The translations under genes were made by a program, and so were the position numbers. 37,574 bases of DNA from UBA6987 sp045616945 (GTDB lineage Bacteria > Bacillota > Clostridia > Lachnospirales > Lachnospiraceae). The notes beneath the pieces are model-generated. The model searched no databases. It had not been told where the DNA came from and saw only the letters and a list, made by a program, of their open reading frames with translations. Where the stretch lies: assembly GCA_045616945.1 (NCBI GenBank), contig JAZLHR010000130.1, positions 1-37,574 of the forward strand. The letters are read 5' to 3'. Shown here in pieces: positions 1 to 8,885 of the stretch. Positions within the stretch are counted from its first letter, which is position 1; every line of letters starts with the position of its first letter.

Positions 1-1
1 T

Positions 2-715
2 TTGGCTCGTCTGGGACAGCTGATCAGCGATAACCTGCAGACGATCATTGCGACGACCTCCGATATCGGCGGCCGCGCACTGAATGTCGGAATCAGCTCC
101 ATCATTGCGATCTATTTTCTGTTCTCCAAAAAGTCGATACGCCGGACACTAGGCGGCCTGATGCGCCTTCTGATTCCCCGGCATGCGTATGACAGGGTCA
201 GGAATATCCTGGACAAGTTCAATACCATCTTCTCCAAGTATATCAGCTGCGAACTATTGGATATGCTGATCATCGGCATCCTGAACTTTATCGTCATGGT
301 CATTTTCCGTATGCCGGATGCGCTGGTCATCTCCGTACTCGTGGCCGTGACGAACCTGGCGCCGACCTTCGGCCCGCTGGTGGGTGCCGCCATTGCGGGA
401 CTGATTATCCTGCTGGTAAAGCCGTCGAGTCTGCTGCCGTTTTTGATCCTGACGCTGGTGCTGCAGGGGATCGATGCCTATATCCTGAAACCGAAGCTTT
501 TCGGCGGCGTGCTGGATGTGCCCGGCGTACTGATCCTCGTTTCCATCATCGTATTCGGCCGGATGTGGGGCATTGTCGGAGTTCTGCTGGCGATCCCGGT
601 GGCTGCCATTATCGTATATGCCTATGAGGAATTTATCCTGCCCTGGCTGAAACGCAGGCGGGAAGGGATCGACAGTGCTGCGGGGGCAGCTGAAGAACAG
701 GACAAAAAGGAATAA
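2..715 (+). CDS. AI-2E family transporter, C-terminal part (5' truncated)
   Basis: The reading frame is open from the first bases, so the gene starts outside the window and only about 237 C-terminal residues are visible. Several long hydrophobic segments are separated by short loops. The stretch around residues 115-135 (LAPTFGPLVGA) and the final block (PKLFGG, then two closely spaced hydrophobic segments ending in AYEEF) are characteristic of the AI-2E/PerM-like permease family (PF01594). Full-length members are about 350-400 residues, so roughly the N-terminal third is missing. The tail after residue 215 is charged and cytoplasmic. Substrates differ across the family (autoinducer-2 export, Na+/H+ exchange), so no substrate is assigned. 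The gene lies upstream of the tRNA operon, which has its own promoter. Confidence 0.85.
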   Translation: MARLGQLISDNLQTIIATTSDIGGRALNVGISSIIAIYFLFSKKSIRRTLGGLMRLLIPRHAYDRVRNILDKFNTIFSKYISCELLDMLIIGILNFIVMVIFRMPDALVISVLVAVTNLAPTFGPLVGAAIAGLIILLVKPSSLLPFLILTLVLQGIDAYILKPKLFGGVLDVPGVLILVSIIVFGRMWGIVGVLLAIPVAAIIVYAYEEFILPWLKRRREGIDSAAGAAEEQDKKE

Positions 716-775
716 AAACAGGCTTTCCTGCTGCGTGAGGCGTGTCGGCTTTTTTTGAAAAGTTTCAAAAAGGGC

Positions 776-805
776 TTGACAGAAACCCCGGGAATAGGGT
801 ACAAT
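776..805 (+). promoter_or_regulatory. Promoter of the tRNA operon
   Basis: A perfect -35 box TTGACA (776-781) is followed after 18 bp by TACAAT (800-805). Transcription would start near 812, about 20 nt before tRNA-Gly. Just upstream, at about 734-755, lie a T7 run and a 9-bp inverted repeat (TTTTTGAAA/TTTCAAAAA) that may help terminate the preceding gene. Confidence 0.8.
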
Positions 806-832
806 GCTCCTCGCGTTGTTAGGGAAGCGTCC

Positions 833-903
833 GCGGGTGTAGTTCAATGGTAGAACACCAGCCTTCCAAGCTGGACACGTGGGTTCGATTCCCATCACCC
901 GCT
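833..903 (+). tRNA. tRNA-Gly (anticodon TCC)
   Basis: A cloverleaf can be drawn. The acceptor GCGGGTG pairs with CACCCGC (896-902), the anticodon stem CCAGC/GCTGG encloses loop CTTCCAA with TCC at 865-867, and the T arm carries the TTCGATT loop. The discriminator is T903. The 3' CCA is not encoded (TCC follows), so it must be added by tRNA nucleotidyltransferase. First gene of a three-tRNA operon. Confidence 0.97.
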
Positions 904-950
904 TCCCCATACCTGTCCTTTGGGGCTTGCCCGGGTATGGACGGTAATAC

Positions 951-1024
951 GGTGGATTTAGCTCAGTTGGCAGAGCGCCAGATTGTGGTTCTGGATGTCG
1001 TGGGTTCGAGCCCCACATTCCACC
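951..1024 (+). tRNA. tRNA-His (anticodon GTG)
   Basis: The D arm GCTCAG..GAGC, anticodon stem CCAGA/TCTGG with loop TTGTGGT (anticodon GTG) and T arm GTGGG/CCCAC are clear. Position 951 is the extra G(-1) typical of tRNA-His, facing C73 at 1024. The acceptor GTGGATT/ATTCCAC has one T-T mismatch at pair 6-67. CCA is not encoded. Confidence 0.95.
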
Positions 1025-1030
1025 CTCCCT

Positions 1031-1102
1031 TGGGCTATCGCCAAGCGGTAAGGCACAGGACTTTGACTCCTGCATTCGTTGGTCCGAATCCAACTAGCCC
1101 AG
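1031..1102 (+). tRNA. tRNA-Gln (anticodon TTG)
   Basis: The acceptor TGGGCTA (1031-1037) pairs with TAGCCCA (1095-1101). The anticodon stem CAGGA/TCCTG encloses loop CTTTGAC with TTG at 1063-1065, and the T stem is GTTGG/CCAAC. The discriminator is G1102 and CCA is not encoded. It lies only 6 nt after tRNA-His, so the three tRNAs are cotranscribed. Confidence 0.97.
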
Positions 1103-1132
1103 CTAGTCAAAGTTCCAGGCCGCATCGATATC

Positions 1133-1172
1133 AGAACCCCGAAGCGTTTCGGCTTTGAGGTCCTTTTTTTTT
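1133..1172 (+). terminator. Probable rho-independent terminator of the tRNA operon
   Basis: A small hairpin (CCGAA at 1139-1143 with TTCGG at 1148-1152), extendable with imperfect outer pairs, is followed by a run of nine T residues at 1164-1172. The T-run does not directly abut the core stem, so termination may be partial and could allow read-through into miaB, for which no promoter is apparent. Confidence 0.6.
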
Positions 1173-1211
1173 ACATACATGGTGCATCCGGTGCCGGAAA
1201 AGGAACAGAAT

Positions 1212-2606
1212 ATGGCAAATTATCAGGCGGATTCATATCTGGCGCTGCTGAAGAGTGCCGTTGCGGCGGAAAAGCTGTCCCGCGGGCGGGATATTTCCGC
1301 CTTCGTGGTGACTTTTGGCTGCCAGATGAATGCCCGGGATTCAGAAAAGCTTTGGGGCATCCTGCTGGAAGCAGGATTTACGGAGGGAACGGACGAAACG
1401 GCCGATCTCGTGGTCTTCAATACCTGTACGGTGCGTGAGAACGCGAATATGCGGCTGTACGGGCATCTGGGGCATCTGAACAGTATGAAGCGGGAACATC
1501 CCGATAAGCTGATCGCCATCTGCGGATGCATGATGCAGGAGCCGGATGAGGTACAGAAGATTCGGCGTTCGTATCCTTTCGTGGATATCGTCTTCGGCAC
1601 GCATAATATTTATCAGTTCGCCGAGCTGCTGTGGCGGCGCCTGACGGGGGAAAAGCGTGTCATCGAGGTTTGGGATAAGGAACGGGAAATCGTGGAGGAA
1701 CTGCCGAAAAAGCGGGAGATCCCCTATAAATCCGGCGTGAATATCATGTTCGGCTGCAATAATTTCTGCAGCTACTGCATCGTCCCCTATGTGCGCGGCC
1801 GCGAACGCAGCCGCAGTCCGGAGGATATCCTGACAGAGATCCGGGGCCTTGTGGCAGACGGTGTCGTGGAAGTCATGCTGCTCGGGCAGAACGTGAATTC
1901 CTACGGGAAAAATCTGGAAAAACCGATGAGCTTTGCGGAGCTCCTGCAGCAGGTGTGCGATATTCCGGGGCTGGAACGCGTGCGCTTTATGACTTCGCAT
2001 CCGAAGGATCTTTCGGATGAACTGATCCGTGTGATGGCTGCCAACGAAAAGATCTGCAGGCACCTGCATCTGCCTCTTCAAAGCGGCTCCACGGAGATCC
2101 TGCGCCGCATGAACCGGCGCTATACGAAAGAAGATTATCTGCGCCTGACGGAGCGTATCCGCAGTGCGATGCCGGGTATTTCCCTGACGACGGATATTAT
2201 CGTCGGGTTCCCCGGGGAAACGGAAGAAGATTTCAAAGAAACGCTGGATGTGGTGCGGCGCGTGCGTTTTGACAGTGCCTTTACATTCATTTATTCTCCC
2301 CGCACGGGAACGCCTGCCTCGGCAATGCCGGATCAGGTCCCGAAGGAGGTCGTGGACCGGCGTTTTGCCGAACTGCTGGATCTGGTGCAGAAGATCGGCA
2401 GCGAGCAGAGCGGAAGAGATCTGGGCAGGACAATGCCGGCGCTGGTAGAGGAAGAAGACGGCCAGGTCCCCGGGCGTGTCACCGGAAGGCTCGGCAACAA
2501 TGTGATGGTGCATTTCCCCGGCGGCCCGGAGCTGATCGGAAAGATCGTGAATGTCCGGCTGGAAGAATGCCGCGGGTTTTATTACATAGGCAGGGCAGCA
2601 GACTGA
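1212..2606 (+). CDS. miaB: tRNA-2-methylthio-N6-dimethylallyladenosine synthase MiaB
   Basis: MiaB is a radical-SAM methylthiotransferase that converts i6A37 to ms2i6A37 in tRNAs reading UNN codons. The 464-residue product shows the three-part family layout. The N-terminal methylthiotransferase domain has cluster cysteines in GCQMN, NTCTV and CGCM. The radical-SAM motif CxxxCxxC is at residues 182/186/189 (GCNNFCSYC), and a TRAM-like RNA-binding segment fills the C-terminus. The ATG at 1212 is chosen because AGGA lies 7 nt upstream and it gives the family start. The frame stays open to 1155, but that upstream part runs through the tRNA terminator. The gene lies 13 nt before mutS. MiaA, which makes the i6A substrate, is encoded at the end of the same gene run, so both steps of the modification sit together. 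Confidence 0.96.
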   Translation: MANYQADSYLALLKSAVAAEKLSRGRDISAFVVTFGCQMNARDSEKLWGILLEAGFTEGTDETADLVVFNTCTVRENANMRLYGHLGHLNSMKREHPDKLIAICGCMMQEPDEVQKIRRSYPFVDIVFGTHNIYQFAELLWRRLTGEKRVIEVWDKEREIVEELPKKREIPYKSGVNIMFGCNNFCSYCIVPYVRGRERSRSPEDILTEIRGLVADGVVEVMLLGQNVNSYGKNLEKPMSFAELLQQVCDIPGLERVRFMTSHPKDLSDELIRVMAANEKICRHLHLPLQSGSTEILRRMNRRYTKEDYLRLTERIRSAMPGISLTTDIIVGFPGETEEDFKETLDVVRRVRFDSAFTFIYSPRTGTPASAMPDQVPKEVVDRRFAELLDLVQKIGSEQSGRDLGRTMPALVEEEDGQVPGRVTGRLGNNVMVHFPGGPELIGKIVNVRLEECRGFYYIGRAAD

Positions 2607-2619
2607 GTGAGGTTGCAGG

Positions 2620-5271
2620 ATGACTTTATCGCCGATGATGCAGCAATATATGGCCACGAAGGAGGAATACAAGGATTGTATTCTGCTTTACAGGCTGGGG
2701 GATTTCTATGAGATGTTCTTTGAGGATGCGGAGGTCGCTTCCAAGGAGATCGAACTCACTCTGACTGGTAAAGACTGCGGACTTGCGGAGCGGGCACCCA
2801 TGTGCGGCGTTCCGTATCATGCTGTGGATATCTACGTCAATAAGCTGCTCGAAAAGGGCCACAAGGTGGCTATCGCCGAGCAGATGGAGGACCCGAAGCT
2901 GGCGAAGGGGCTTGTCAAGCGGGAAGTGATCCGCGTTGTGACGCCCGGGACCAATGTCAGCGCCGAGGCGCTGGAGGAGGGCCGCCACAATTATATTATG
3001 TCCGTGGCTTTCGAGGACCGGGCCTTCGGCATAGCCATCAGCGATGTCAGCACAGGCGATTTTCAGGTGACGGAAGTGGACAGCACCCATGCCCTCCTGG
3101 ACGAGATCAGCAAATTCGGCCCTTCGGAGATCATCTGCAACGATGCTCTGTATATGAGCGGGATCAATGTGGATGACCTGACCGGGCGTATGCATATCGC
3201 GCTCGGGGCGCTGCCCGGCAGATATTTTTCCGATTCTGCCTGCGCGGCGGTCCTGTGCAGCCACTTCGGCACGCGCACCACGGAAGCCCTGGGCCTGAAG
3301 GATTTTCCTTTGGGAACTCTGGCAGGCGGCGTGCTGCTGCAGTATCTGCAGGATACGCAGAAGAACGCATTGGTACATATTACGTCGCTGGTGACCTACC
3401 GGCCCGGCGGTTATATGCTGATAGATACCTCTACCCGGCGGAATCTGGAACTGACCGAGACCATGCGCGAGAAGCAGAAGCGCGGCTCGCTGCTGGGCGT
3501 GCTGGATAAAACCTCTACGGCGATGGGCGCACGGCTCCTGCGGACCTGGCTGGAGCAGCCTCTTTTGAACAAAAGCATGATCGTGGCCCGGCAGGAGGTC
3601 ATCGCGGAGCTGAACGGTGCGGTCATCGACCGGGAAGAACTGCGGGAATACCTGCGGCCGATTTATGATATGGAACGGCTGATAGGGCGCGTGGCCTTCA
3701 AAACGGCCAATCCGCGCGACCTGATCGCCTTCAAGAGCTCTCTGAAGATGCTTCCTCCTCTGCGGCAGGCCCTGGAGCAGCGCACGGCGCCTCTGCTGCG
3801 GCAGATCCGTGAGCAGATGGACGGTCTGGAGGATATGACCGAGCTTCTGGAGCGGGCCATCCACGACGATCCGCCCATGGCTATGAAGGACGGCGGGATC
3901 ATCAAGACGGGATATCACGAGGAAGTGGACCGGCTGCGGCTGGCCTCGACCGAAGGGAAGAACTGGCTCCTGCAGCTGGAAGCGGAAGAACGTGTGCGCA
4001 GCGGCATCAAGTCGCTGAAGATCAAATACAATAAGGTATTCGGATATTATATCGAGATCACGAACTCGTTCAAGGATATGGTTCCGGCGGACTATATCCG
4101 CAAGCAGACGCTGGTCGGCGCGGAGCGCTATACCACGGAACGCCTGAAAGAACTGGAAAATACGATCCTCGGCGCCGAAGACCGTGTGAAGAGCCTGGAA
4201 TATGAACTCTTCGCGGAAGTAAGAGACCGCCTGGCCGGTGAGGTGGTGCGTCTCAAAAGAACTGCCGAAGCCGTGGCGCAGCTGGACGTGCTGGTGTCGC
4301 TGGCGCTTGTGGCGGACCGGCAGAATTATGTGCGTCCCGGTATCAATGAAAAGGGCGTCATCGACATCAAAAACGGCCGGCATCCGGTGGTCGAGCAGAT
4401 GCTGTCGGGCGAGAGCTTTGTGGCGAACGACACCTATCTGAATAACGGCGATTTCCGGGTGGCCGTCATCACGGGCCCCAATATGGCCGGCAAATCCACA
4501 TATATGCGCCAGACGGCGCTGATCGTCCTGATGGCGCAGATCGGTTCGTTCGTTCCGGCGGAAAGCGCGGATATCGGTATCTGCGACCGGATCTTCACGC
4601 GTGTGGGGGCATCCGACGACCTTTCCTCCGGCCAAAGCACGTTCATGGTGGAAATGACGGAAGTCGCGAACATACTGCGGAATGCGACCAGGAAGAGCCT
4701 GATCGTCCTGGATGAGATCGGCCGCGGTACCAGTACCTTTGACGGACTGAGCATCGCCTGGTCGGTAGTGGAGCATGTGGCCGACCCGAAGCTGCTGGGA
4801 GCAAAAACCCTGTTTGCGACCCATTACCACGAATTGACGGAACTGGAGGGCAGCATGCCGGGCGTCCACAATTACTGCATTGCGGTACGGGAGCAGGGGG
4901 ATACCATCATCTTCCTCCGGAAGATCATGCGCGGCGGTGCCGACCGCAGCTACGGGATCCAGGTGGCCCGGCTGGCGGGCGTGCCCGAAACGGTGCTGCG
5001 CAGGGCAACGGAGCTTTCCGAGGAGCTTTCCGACGCGGATATTACCCGGCGTGCCAGGGAGATCGCGGAAAACGGCTTTGCGGCGCCGACATCTTCGAGA
5101 AAAGTGAAGCGGCCGGATGAAGTGGACCGCGGGCAGCTGTGCCTGATGGCCACCGCCGGTGATGACGATATCCTGCGTGAATTGCGGGAACTGCAGCTGG
5201 AAAGCATGTCGCCGATCGATGCGCTCAATGCACTGTACCGTCTGCAGGGGGAATTAAAGAACAGGGTTTGA
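2620..5271 (+). CDS. mutS: DNA mismatch repair protein MutS
   Basis: This 883-residue ATPase recognises mispairs and small loops. The mismatch-contacting Phe-x-Glu is present as F29-Y30-E31. After the connector, lever and clamp regions comes the ABC-type ATPase: Walker A GPNMAGKST at 619-627, the ST-motif region SSGQSTFMVEM, Walker B LDEIGRGTS and the switch histidine in ATHYHELTEL. The last ~70 residues, with a short helix-rich segment, are the usual C-terminal extension. Length is normal for MutS1. The ATG at 2620 has GAGG 8 nt upstream. It is followed 43 nt later by mutL, its partner. All key residues look intact. Confidence 0.98.
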   Translation: MTLSPMMQQYMATKEEYKDCILLYRLGDFYEMFFEDAEVASKEIELTLTGKDCGLAERAPMCGVPYHAVDIYVNKLLEKGHKVAIAEQMEDPKLAKGLVKREVIRVVTPGTNVSAEALEEGRHNYIMSVAFEDRAFGIAISDVSTGDFQVTEVDSTHALLDEISKFGPSEIICNDALYMSGINVDDLTGRMHIALGALPGRYFSDSACAAVLCSHFGTRTTEALGLKDFPLGTLAGGVLLQYLQDTQKNALVHITSLVTYRPGGYMLIDTSTRRNLELTETMREKQKRGSLLGVLDKTSTAMGARLLRTWLEQPLLNKSMIVARQEVIAELNGAVIDREELREYLRPIYDMERLIGRVAFKTANPRDLIAFKSSLKMLPPLRQALEQRTAPLLRQIREQMDGLEDMTELLERAIHDDPPMAMKDGGIIKTGYHEEVDRLRLASTEGKNWLLQLEAEERVRSGIKSLKIKYNKVFGYYIEITNSFKDMVPADYIRKQTLVGAERYTTERLKELENTILGAEDRVKSLEYELFAEVRDRLAGEVVRLKRTAEAVAQLDVLVSLALVADRQNYVRPGINEKGVIDIKNGRHPVVEQMLSGESFVANDTYLNNGDFRVAVITGPNMAGKSTYMRQTALIVLMAQIGSFVPAESADIGICDRIFTRVGASDDLSSGQSTFMVEMTEVANILRNATRKSLIVLDEIGRGTSTFDGLSIAWSVVEHVADPKLLGAKTLFATHYHELTELEGSMPGVHNYCIAVREQGDTIIFLRKIMRGGADRSYGIQVARLAGVPETVLRRATELSEELSDADITRRAREIAENGFAAPTSSRKVKRPDEVDRGQLCLMATAGDDDILRELRELQLESMSPIDALNALYRLQGELKNRV

Positions 5272-5314
5272 CAGGCCCGGCGCGGACACAGGAGAGTGAC
5301 GCGGAGGAACGAAA

Positions 5315-7360
5315 ATGGCTGAAATTCGAGTCTTGGACAGTTTTACCATCGATCAGATCGCTGCGGGCGAGGTGATCGAACGCCCGGTTTCCGTGGTCAA
5401 GGAGCTGGTGGAAAATGCCTTGGACGCCGGTGCCGACAGTATTACGGTGGAGCTGGCGGGCGGCGGGATCGATCTGATCCGCGTGACCGATAACGGCTGC
5501 GGGATCCCACGTGAGCAGATTCCGGTCGCTTTTGCGCGGCATGCCACCAGCAAGATCGTGGATGCAAAGGACCTTTTTGCGCTGACGACGCTCGGCTTCC
5601 GCGGCGAGGCTCTTTCCAGTATCGCTTCGGTGGCGAAGGTGGAGCTTCTGACCAGAACAGCCGATGCGGAAAGCGCGGTCCGCTACCGGATCGAGAACGG
5701 CAGGGAAATTTCGCTGGAGGAAGCTGCGGCGGCACCGGGAACAACCTTTACGGTAAGAGATTTGTTTTATAATACGCCGGTCCGGCGGAAATTCCTGAAA
5801 TCGGCCCAGGCGGAGGCTGCTTATGTGGTGACCCTGATGGAACAGCTGTGCCTGTCCCGGCCGGGCATTTCGATGCGCTTGATCGTGAACGGGCAGGAAA
5901 AGCTGCGGGTGAACGGTTCGTACCGCTTCCAGGATGTCCTTTTTACCCTTTACGGACGGGAAACGGTCAAATGGATGAAGCCGCTGGCCTACGAGGAAAA
6001 GGGGATCCGTGTCGAGGGCTATTTCGGCCTGCCGACTCTTTCCAGAGGCAGCCGGGCCGGAGAACTGACCTTCGTGAATGGGCGCTTCATCAAGAGCGCG
6101 CTGCTGATGAAGGCTATCGAGCAGGCATATCACGGCCTGACGATGCAGCACAAGTTCCCGATGGTCGTGCTGCAGCTTGAAATGGAACCGTCGCTGCTGG
6201 ATGTCAACGTGCATCCCACAAAGCTGGAGGTCCGTTTCCGGGAAGAAAAAAATGTATTCGACGCGGTATATCATGCGCTGCGAGAGGGGCTTTTCGGCGG
6301 GAATCTGATCCCGGCGGTCAGCCCGGAAACGGAAAAAGATGAAAAGCCCGCTGCGGCCCCCGTTCCCGTGAAGGCCGCGGAAGAGGCAAAGCCCGCCGCG
6401 GCTCCGAAGGAAGCCGTGCCGGAGAAGGAAGAAAAAGAAACGCCTGCTTCTGCCCGGGAGTACAGTTTCCCGGTCAGACCCGCCCAGCTGCATGAAAGCA
6501 ATGATTTCCGTGCGGAAGCGGACAGGCGTTTGCTGGATAAATATATTTTCGGCAGCCCTGCGGAAACAGCCGCAGCGGTGAAGGCAAATGACATACTGCC
6601 TGCTGCGGAAGCAGACCGGAAAGCAGCGGAAACAGCTGCTCCGGCGGAAAAAATCGCAGAGGAAGCGCCGCTCCCGGCAGCAGAGAAGGCACCGGAGCCG
6701 GCCGCATCGTCCGGGGGATCAAAGCCCGTTTTCGGCGTGCAGGAGGACCTTTTTGCGGAAAAGATCCTGCAGCCCGGCAGCGAGAAGCAGATCCGTCTGA
6801 TCGGCCAGCTGTTCGATACATATTGGCTGATGGAGTACCGGGACGAGTTCCTGCTCTGCGATCAGCACGCGGTACACGAGAAGATCCTGTTTGAACGGAC
6901 GATGAAGTCCCTGCGCCAGAAGGAACATACGGCACAGCAGCTGATGCCGCCGCGCCTTATGCAGCTGACCGGTGCGCAGGAGGCCGTCTGGCAGAAAAAC
7001 AGGGCGGTCCTGGAAAGCCTCGGATATGAAGCGGAAACGATGGGCGGCCGCAGCTACAGCCTGACGGCGGTGCCGGATAATCTGTTCGGGCTGGATACGG
7101 AAAATCTCTTCCAGGAATTGCTGGATGGGCTGGCGGAAGAGCGCGGCACGGCAGACCCCGCGGCGCTGGAAGCCAAGGTCGCAATGATGAGCTGCAAGGC
7201 GGCCGTAAAAGGGCAGCAGGCTCTTTCCTTCGCGGAGGCGGAAGCCCTCCTGAAGGAACTTATGACGCTGGAAAATCCCTATGCCTGCCCGCACGGCAGA
7301 CCGACGATGATCCGCATGAGCCGCCGTGACCTGGAAAAGAAATTCAAGAGGATCGTCTGA
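5315..7360 (+). CDS. mutL: DNA mismatch repair protein MutL (endonuclease type)
   Basis: The protein has 681 residues. Its N-terminal GHKL ATPase has the catalytic Glu and Asn in VENALDAGAD (E33, N34), the DNGCGI motif, TSKI and GFRGEALSSI. An Ala/Pro/Glu-rich linker spans about 335-480. The C-terminal dimerisation and nuclease domain carries DQHAVHE (516-522), the metal-binding motif of MutL proteins that nick DNA, plus CKAAVK and CPHGRP, which complete the zinc/nuclease site. It is therefore the endonuclease-type MutL expected in bacteria that lack MutH. GGAGG lies 7 nt before the ATG. Its stop TGA shares one base with the miaA start (TGATG), so translation of the two is probably coupled. 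Confidence 0.97.
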   Translation: MAEIRVLDSFTIDQIAAGEVIERPVSVVKELVENALDAGADSITVELAGGGIDLIRVTDNGCGIPREQIPVAFARHATSKIVDAKDLFALTTLGFRGEALSSIASVAKVELLTRTADAESAVRYRIENGREISLEEAAAAPGTTFTVRDLFYNTPVRRKFLKSAQAEAAYVVTLMEQLCLSRPGISMRLIVNGQEKLRVNGSYRFQDVLFTLYGRETVKWMKPLAYEEKGIRVEGYFGLPTLSRGSRAGELTFVNGRFIKSALLMKAIEQAYHGLTMQHKFPMVVLQLEMEPSLLDVNVHPTKLEVRFREEKNVFDAVYHALREGLFGGNLIPAVSPETEKDEKPAAAPVPVKAAEEAKPAAAPKEAVPEKEEKETPASAREYSFPVRPAQLHESNDFRAEADRRLLDKYIFGSPAETAAAVKANDILPAAEADRKAAETAAPAEKIAEEAPLPAAEKAPEPAASSGGSKPVFGVQEDLFAEKILQPGSEKQIRLIGQLFDTYWLMEYRDEFLLCDQHAVHEKILFERTMKSLRQKEHTAQQLMPPRLMQLTGAQEAVWQKNRAVLESLGYEAETMGGRSYSLTAVPDNLFGLDTENLFQELLDGLAEERGTADPAALEAKVAMMSCKAAVKGQQALSFAEAEALLKELMTLENPYACPHGRPTMIRMSRRDLEKKFKRIV

Positions 7361-8295
7361 TGCGTGAGAAAAAACCGCTTCTGGTGCTGGCGGGGCCGAC
7401 GGCAGCAGGAAAAACGGAGCTGTCCCTACGGCTGGCAGAGGCTCTGCAGGGCGAGATCATCAGCGCGGATTCCATGCAGGTTTACCGCGGGATGGATATC
7501 GGCTCGGCCAAAATACCTCCGGAAGAGCGCAGGGGCGTCCCCCACCATTTGCTGGATGTATGCGAGCCGGAGGAAAGCTTTGATGTGGCTGCCTATGTGG
7601 CGATGGCTGCGGCGGCAGCGGAAGAGATATACGGAAGCGGACATCTGCCGATGCTGGTGGGCGGGACCGGATTCTATATCCAGGCGGTGCTGCGCGGCAT
7701 CGATTTTTCGGAAGGCGACCGCGATGAGGCATATCGCAGGCAGCTGGCGGACCTGGCCGCGGCAGAGGGAAATGAGGCCCTGCACGCGCGGCTGGCGGAG
7801 GTCGACCCGGCTTCTGCGGCGGCGATCCATCCGAATAACGTTAAGCGCGTGATCCGCGCGCTGGAATATTACCGTGAGACGGGAAAGCGCCTTTCGGAAG
7901 TGAATGAGGCGCAGAAAGCGCTCGATTCTCCTTATGATTTCAAATATTTCGTGCTGAATCTGCCGCGGGAGGAATTGTACCGCCGCATCGACCGCCGTGT
8001 GGATGTGATGCTGGAGCAGGGACTTCTGGAGGAAGTCCGGAAATTGCGGGAGCGCGGCTGCCGCCGGGGAATGGTCTCCATGCAGGGCCTGGGCTATAAG
8101 GAACTGCTGGATCATCTGGACGGTCTGTGTACGCTGGACGAAGCCACCGCAAAGATCAAACAGGAAAGCCGGCGCTATGCCAAGAGACAGCTGACCTGGT
8201 TCCGCCGCGAGAAGAATGTGATTTGGATCGAGAAAAGCCTTTTCCCGGACGAGGATGCTCTGCTGGCAGAGGTCCTGCGCATCTGGCGGGCCTGA
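7360..8295 (+). CDS. miaA: tRNA dimethylallyltransferase MiaA
   Basis: MiaA transfers dimethylallyl from DMAPP to A37 of UNN-decoding tRNAs, giving i6A, the substrate of MiaB encoded at 1212-2606. The 311-residue protein shows the P-loop GPTAAGKTEL near residues 11-20, SADSMQVYRGMDIGSAK, the HHLLD motif and GGTGFYIQAVL, all typical of the family, and it has normal length. The start overlaps the mutL stop by one base. No Hfq gene follows; after the stop there are about 100 bp without a recognisable feature before the rplU promoter. Confidence 0.97.
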   Translation: MREKKPLLVLAGPTAAGKTELSLRLAEALQGEIISADSMQVYRGMDIGSAKIPPEERRGVPHHLLDVCEPEESFDVAAYVAMAAAAAEEIYGSGHLPMLVGGTGFYIQAVLRGIDFSEGDRDEAYRRQLADLAAAEGNEALHARLAEVDPASAAAIHPNNVKRVIRALEYYRETGKRLSEVNEAQKALDSPYDFKYFVLNLPREELYRRIDRRVDVMLEQGLLEEVRKLRERGCRRGMVSMQGLGYKELLDHLDGLCTLDEATAKIKQESRRYAKRQLTWFRREKNVIWIEKSLFPDEDALLAEVLRIWRA

Positions 8296-8402
8296 CACGG
8301 CTGCGCGGATATCTGACGGATCTCTGCGGTTTCGGAAGGACGAAAAAGCTGAGATTCTATGAAAAATCACGCGGGAAAATGTTTTCGGAAAGTAAAAAGC
8401 GG

Positions 8403-8432
8403 TTGACACGTTTTGCTGAGATATGGTATACT
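8403..8432 (+). promoter_or_regulatory. Strong promoter of the rplU-rpmA operon
   Basis: A perfect TTGACA at 8403-8408 is followed by an 18-bp spacer and TATACT at 8427-8432. The predicted start is near 8439, leaving a ~90-nt untranslated leader. The preceding 107 bp (8296-8402) hold no gene or clear terminator. Confidence 0.85.
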
Positions 8433-8438
8433 CCAAGA

Positions 8439-8531
8439 GTCTGTGGGTTATCCGCAGTGCCGCACGGCGAGGGCCTGTCAAAGTCCCGTTAGGGCGCCCG
8501 ATTCCGGCGAGCAATATTTGGGAGGTACGCT
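8439..8531 (+). promoter_or_regulatory. Structured 5' leader of rplU (candidate L21 leader)
   Basis: The ~90-nt leader between the predicted transcription start and rplU is GC-rich with several short self-complementary parts, for example GGGCCTGT..TTAGGGCGCCC. Many Bacillota carry an autoregulatory L21 leader RNA at exactly this position. Position and length fit. Assignment to that family is an inference, because no covariance model was run. Confidence 0.5.
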
Positions 8532-8840
8532 ATGTACGCTATTATTGCAACAGGTGGTAAGCAGTACAAGGTGGAAGAGGGCGACATCATCCGCGTTGAA
8601 AAGATCGACGTTGAAGACGGCGCTGCTTATGATTTCACGGAAGTACTTGCAATCGGTGGGGAGACCCTGACTGTCGGAACGCCGGTAGTTGAGGGCGCAG
8701 TTGTCAAGGCAACGGCTATGTGCCAGGGCAAGGCCAAGAAGGTTATCGTTTACAAGTACAAGAGAAAATCCGGCTATCACAAGAAGCGGGGTCATCGTCA
8801 GCTGTATACGCAGTTCAAGATCGAATCGATCGTGAAATAA
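8532..8840 (+). CDS. rplU: 50S ribosomal protein L21
   Basis: The 102-residue protein begins MYAIIATGGKQYKV, the L21 signature, and contains the basic KKRGHRQ stretch near residues 80-90 that binds 23S rRNA. GGAGGT lies 5 nt upstream of the ATG. It is cotranscribed with rpmA after a 45-nt gap. In most Bacillota a third gene, prp (ysxB), lies between the two; the gap here is too short to hold it. Confidence 0.98.
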   Translation: MYAIIATGGKQYKVEEGDIIRVEKIDVEDGAAYDFTEVLAIGGETLTVGTPVVEGAVVKATAMCQGKAKKVIVYKYKRKSGYHKKRGHRQLYTQFKIESIVK

Positions 8841-8885
8841 GCACACAGCCGGCAGAATCACGTTGACGAACGAGGAGGAAATATC

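Noticed and set aside
847..1158. 103-residue frame across the tRNA genes
   Set aside because: It overlaps three well-formed tRNAs completely.
2626..4869. 747-residue minus-strand frame opposite mutS
   Set aside because: Antisense shadow of mutS rich in His, Arg and Gln without a domain pattern.
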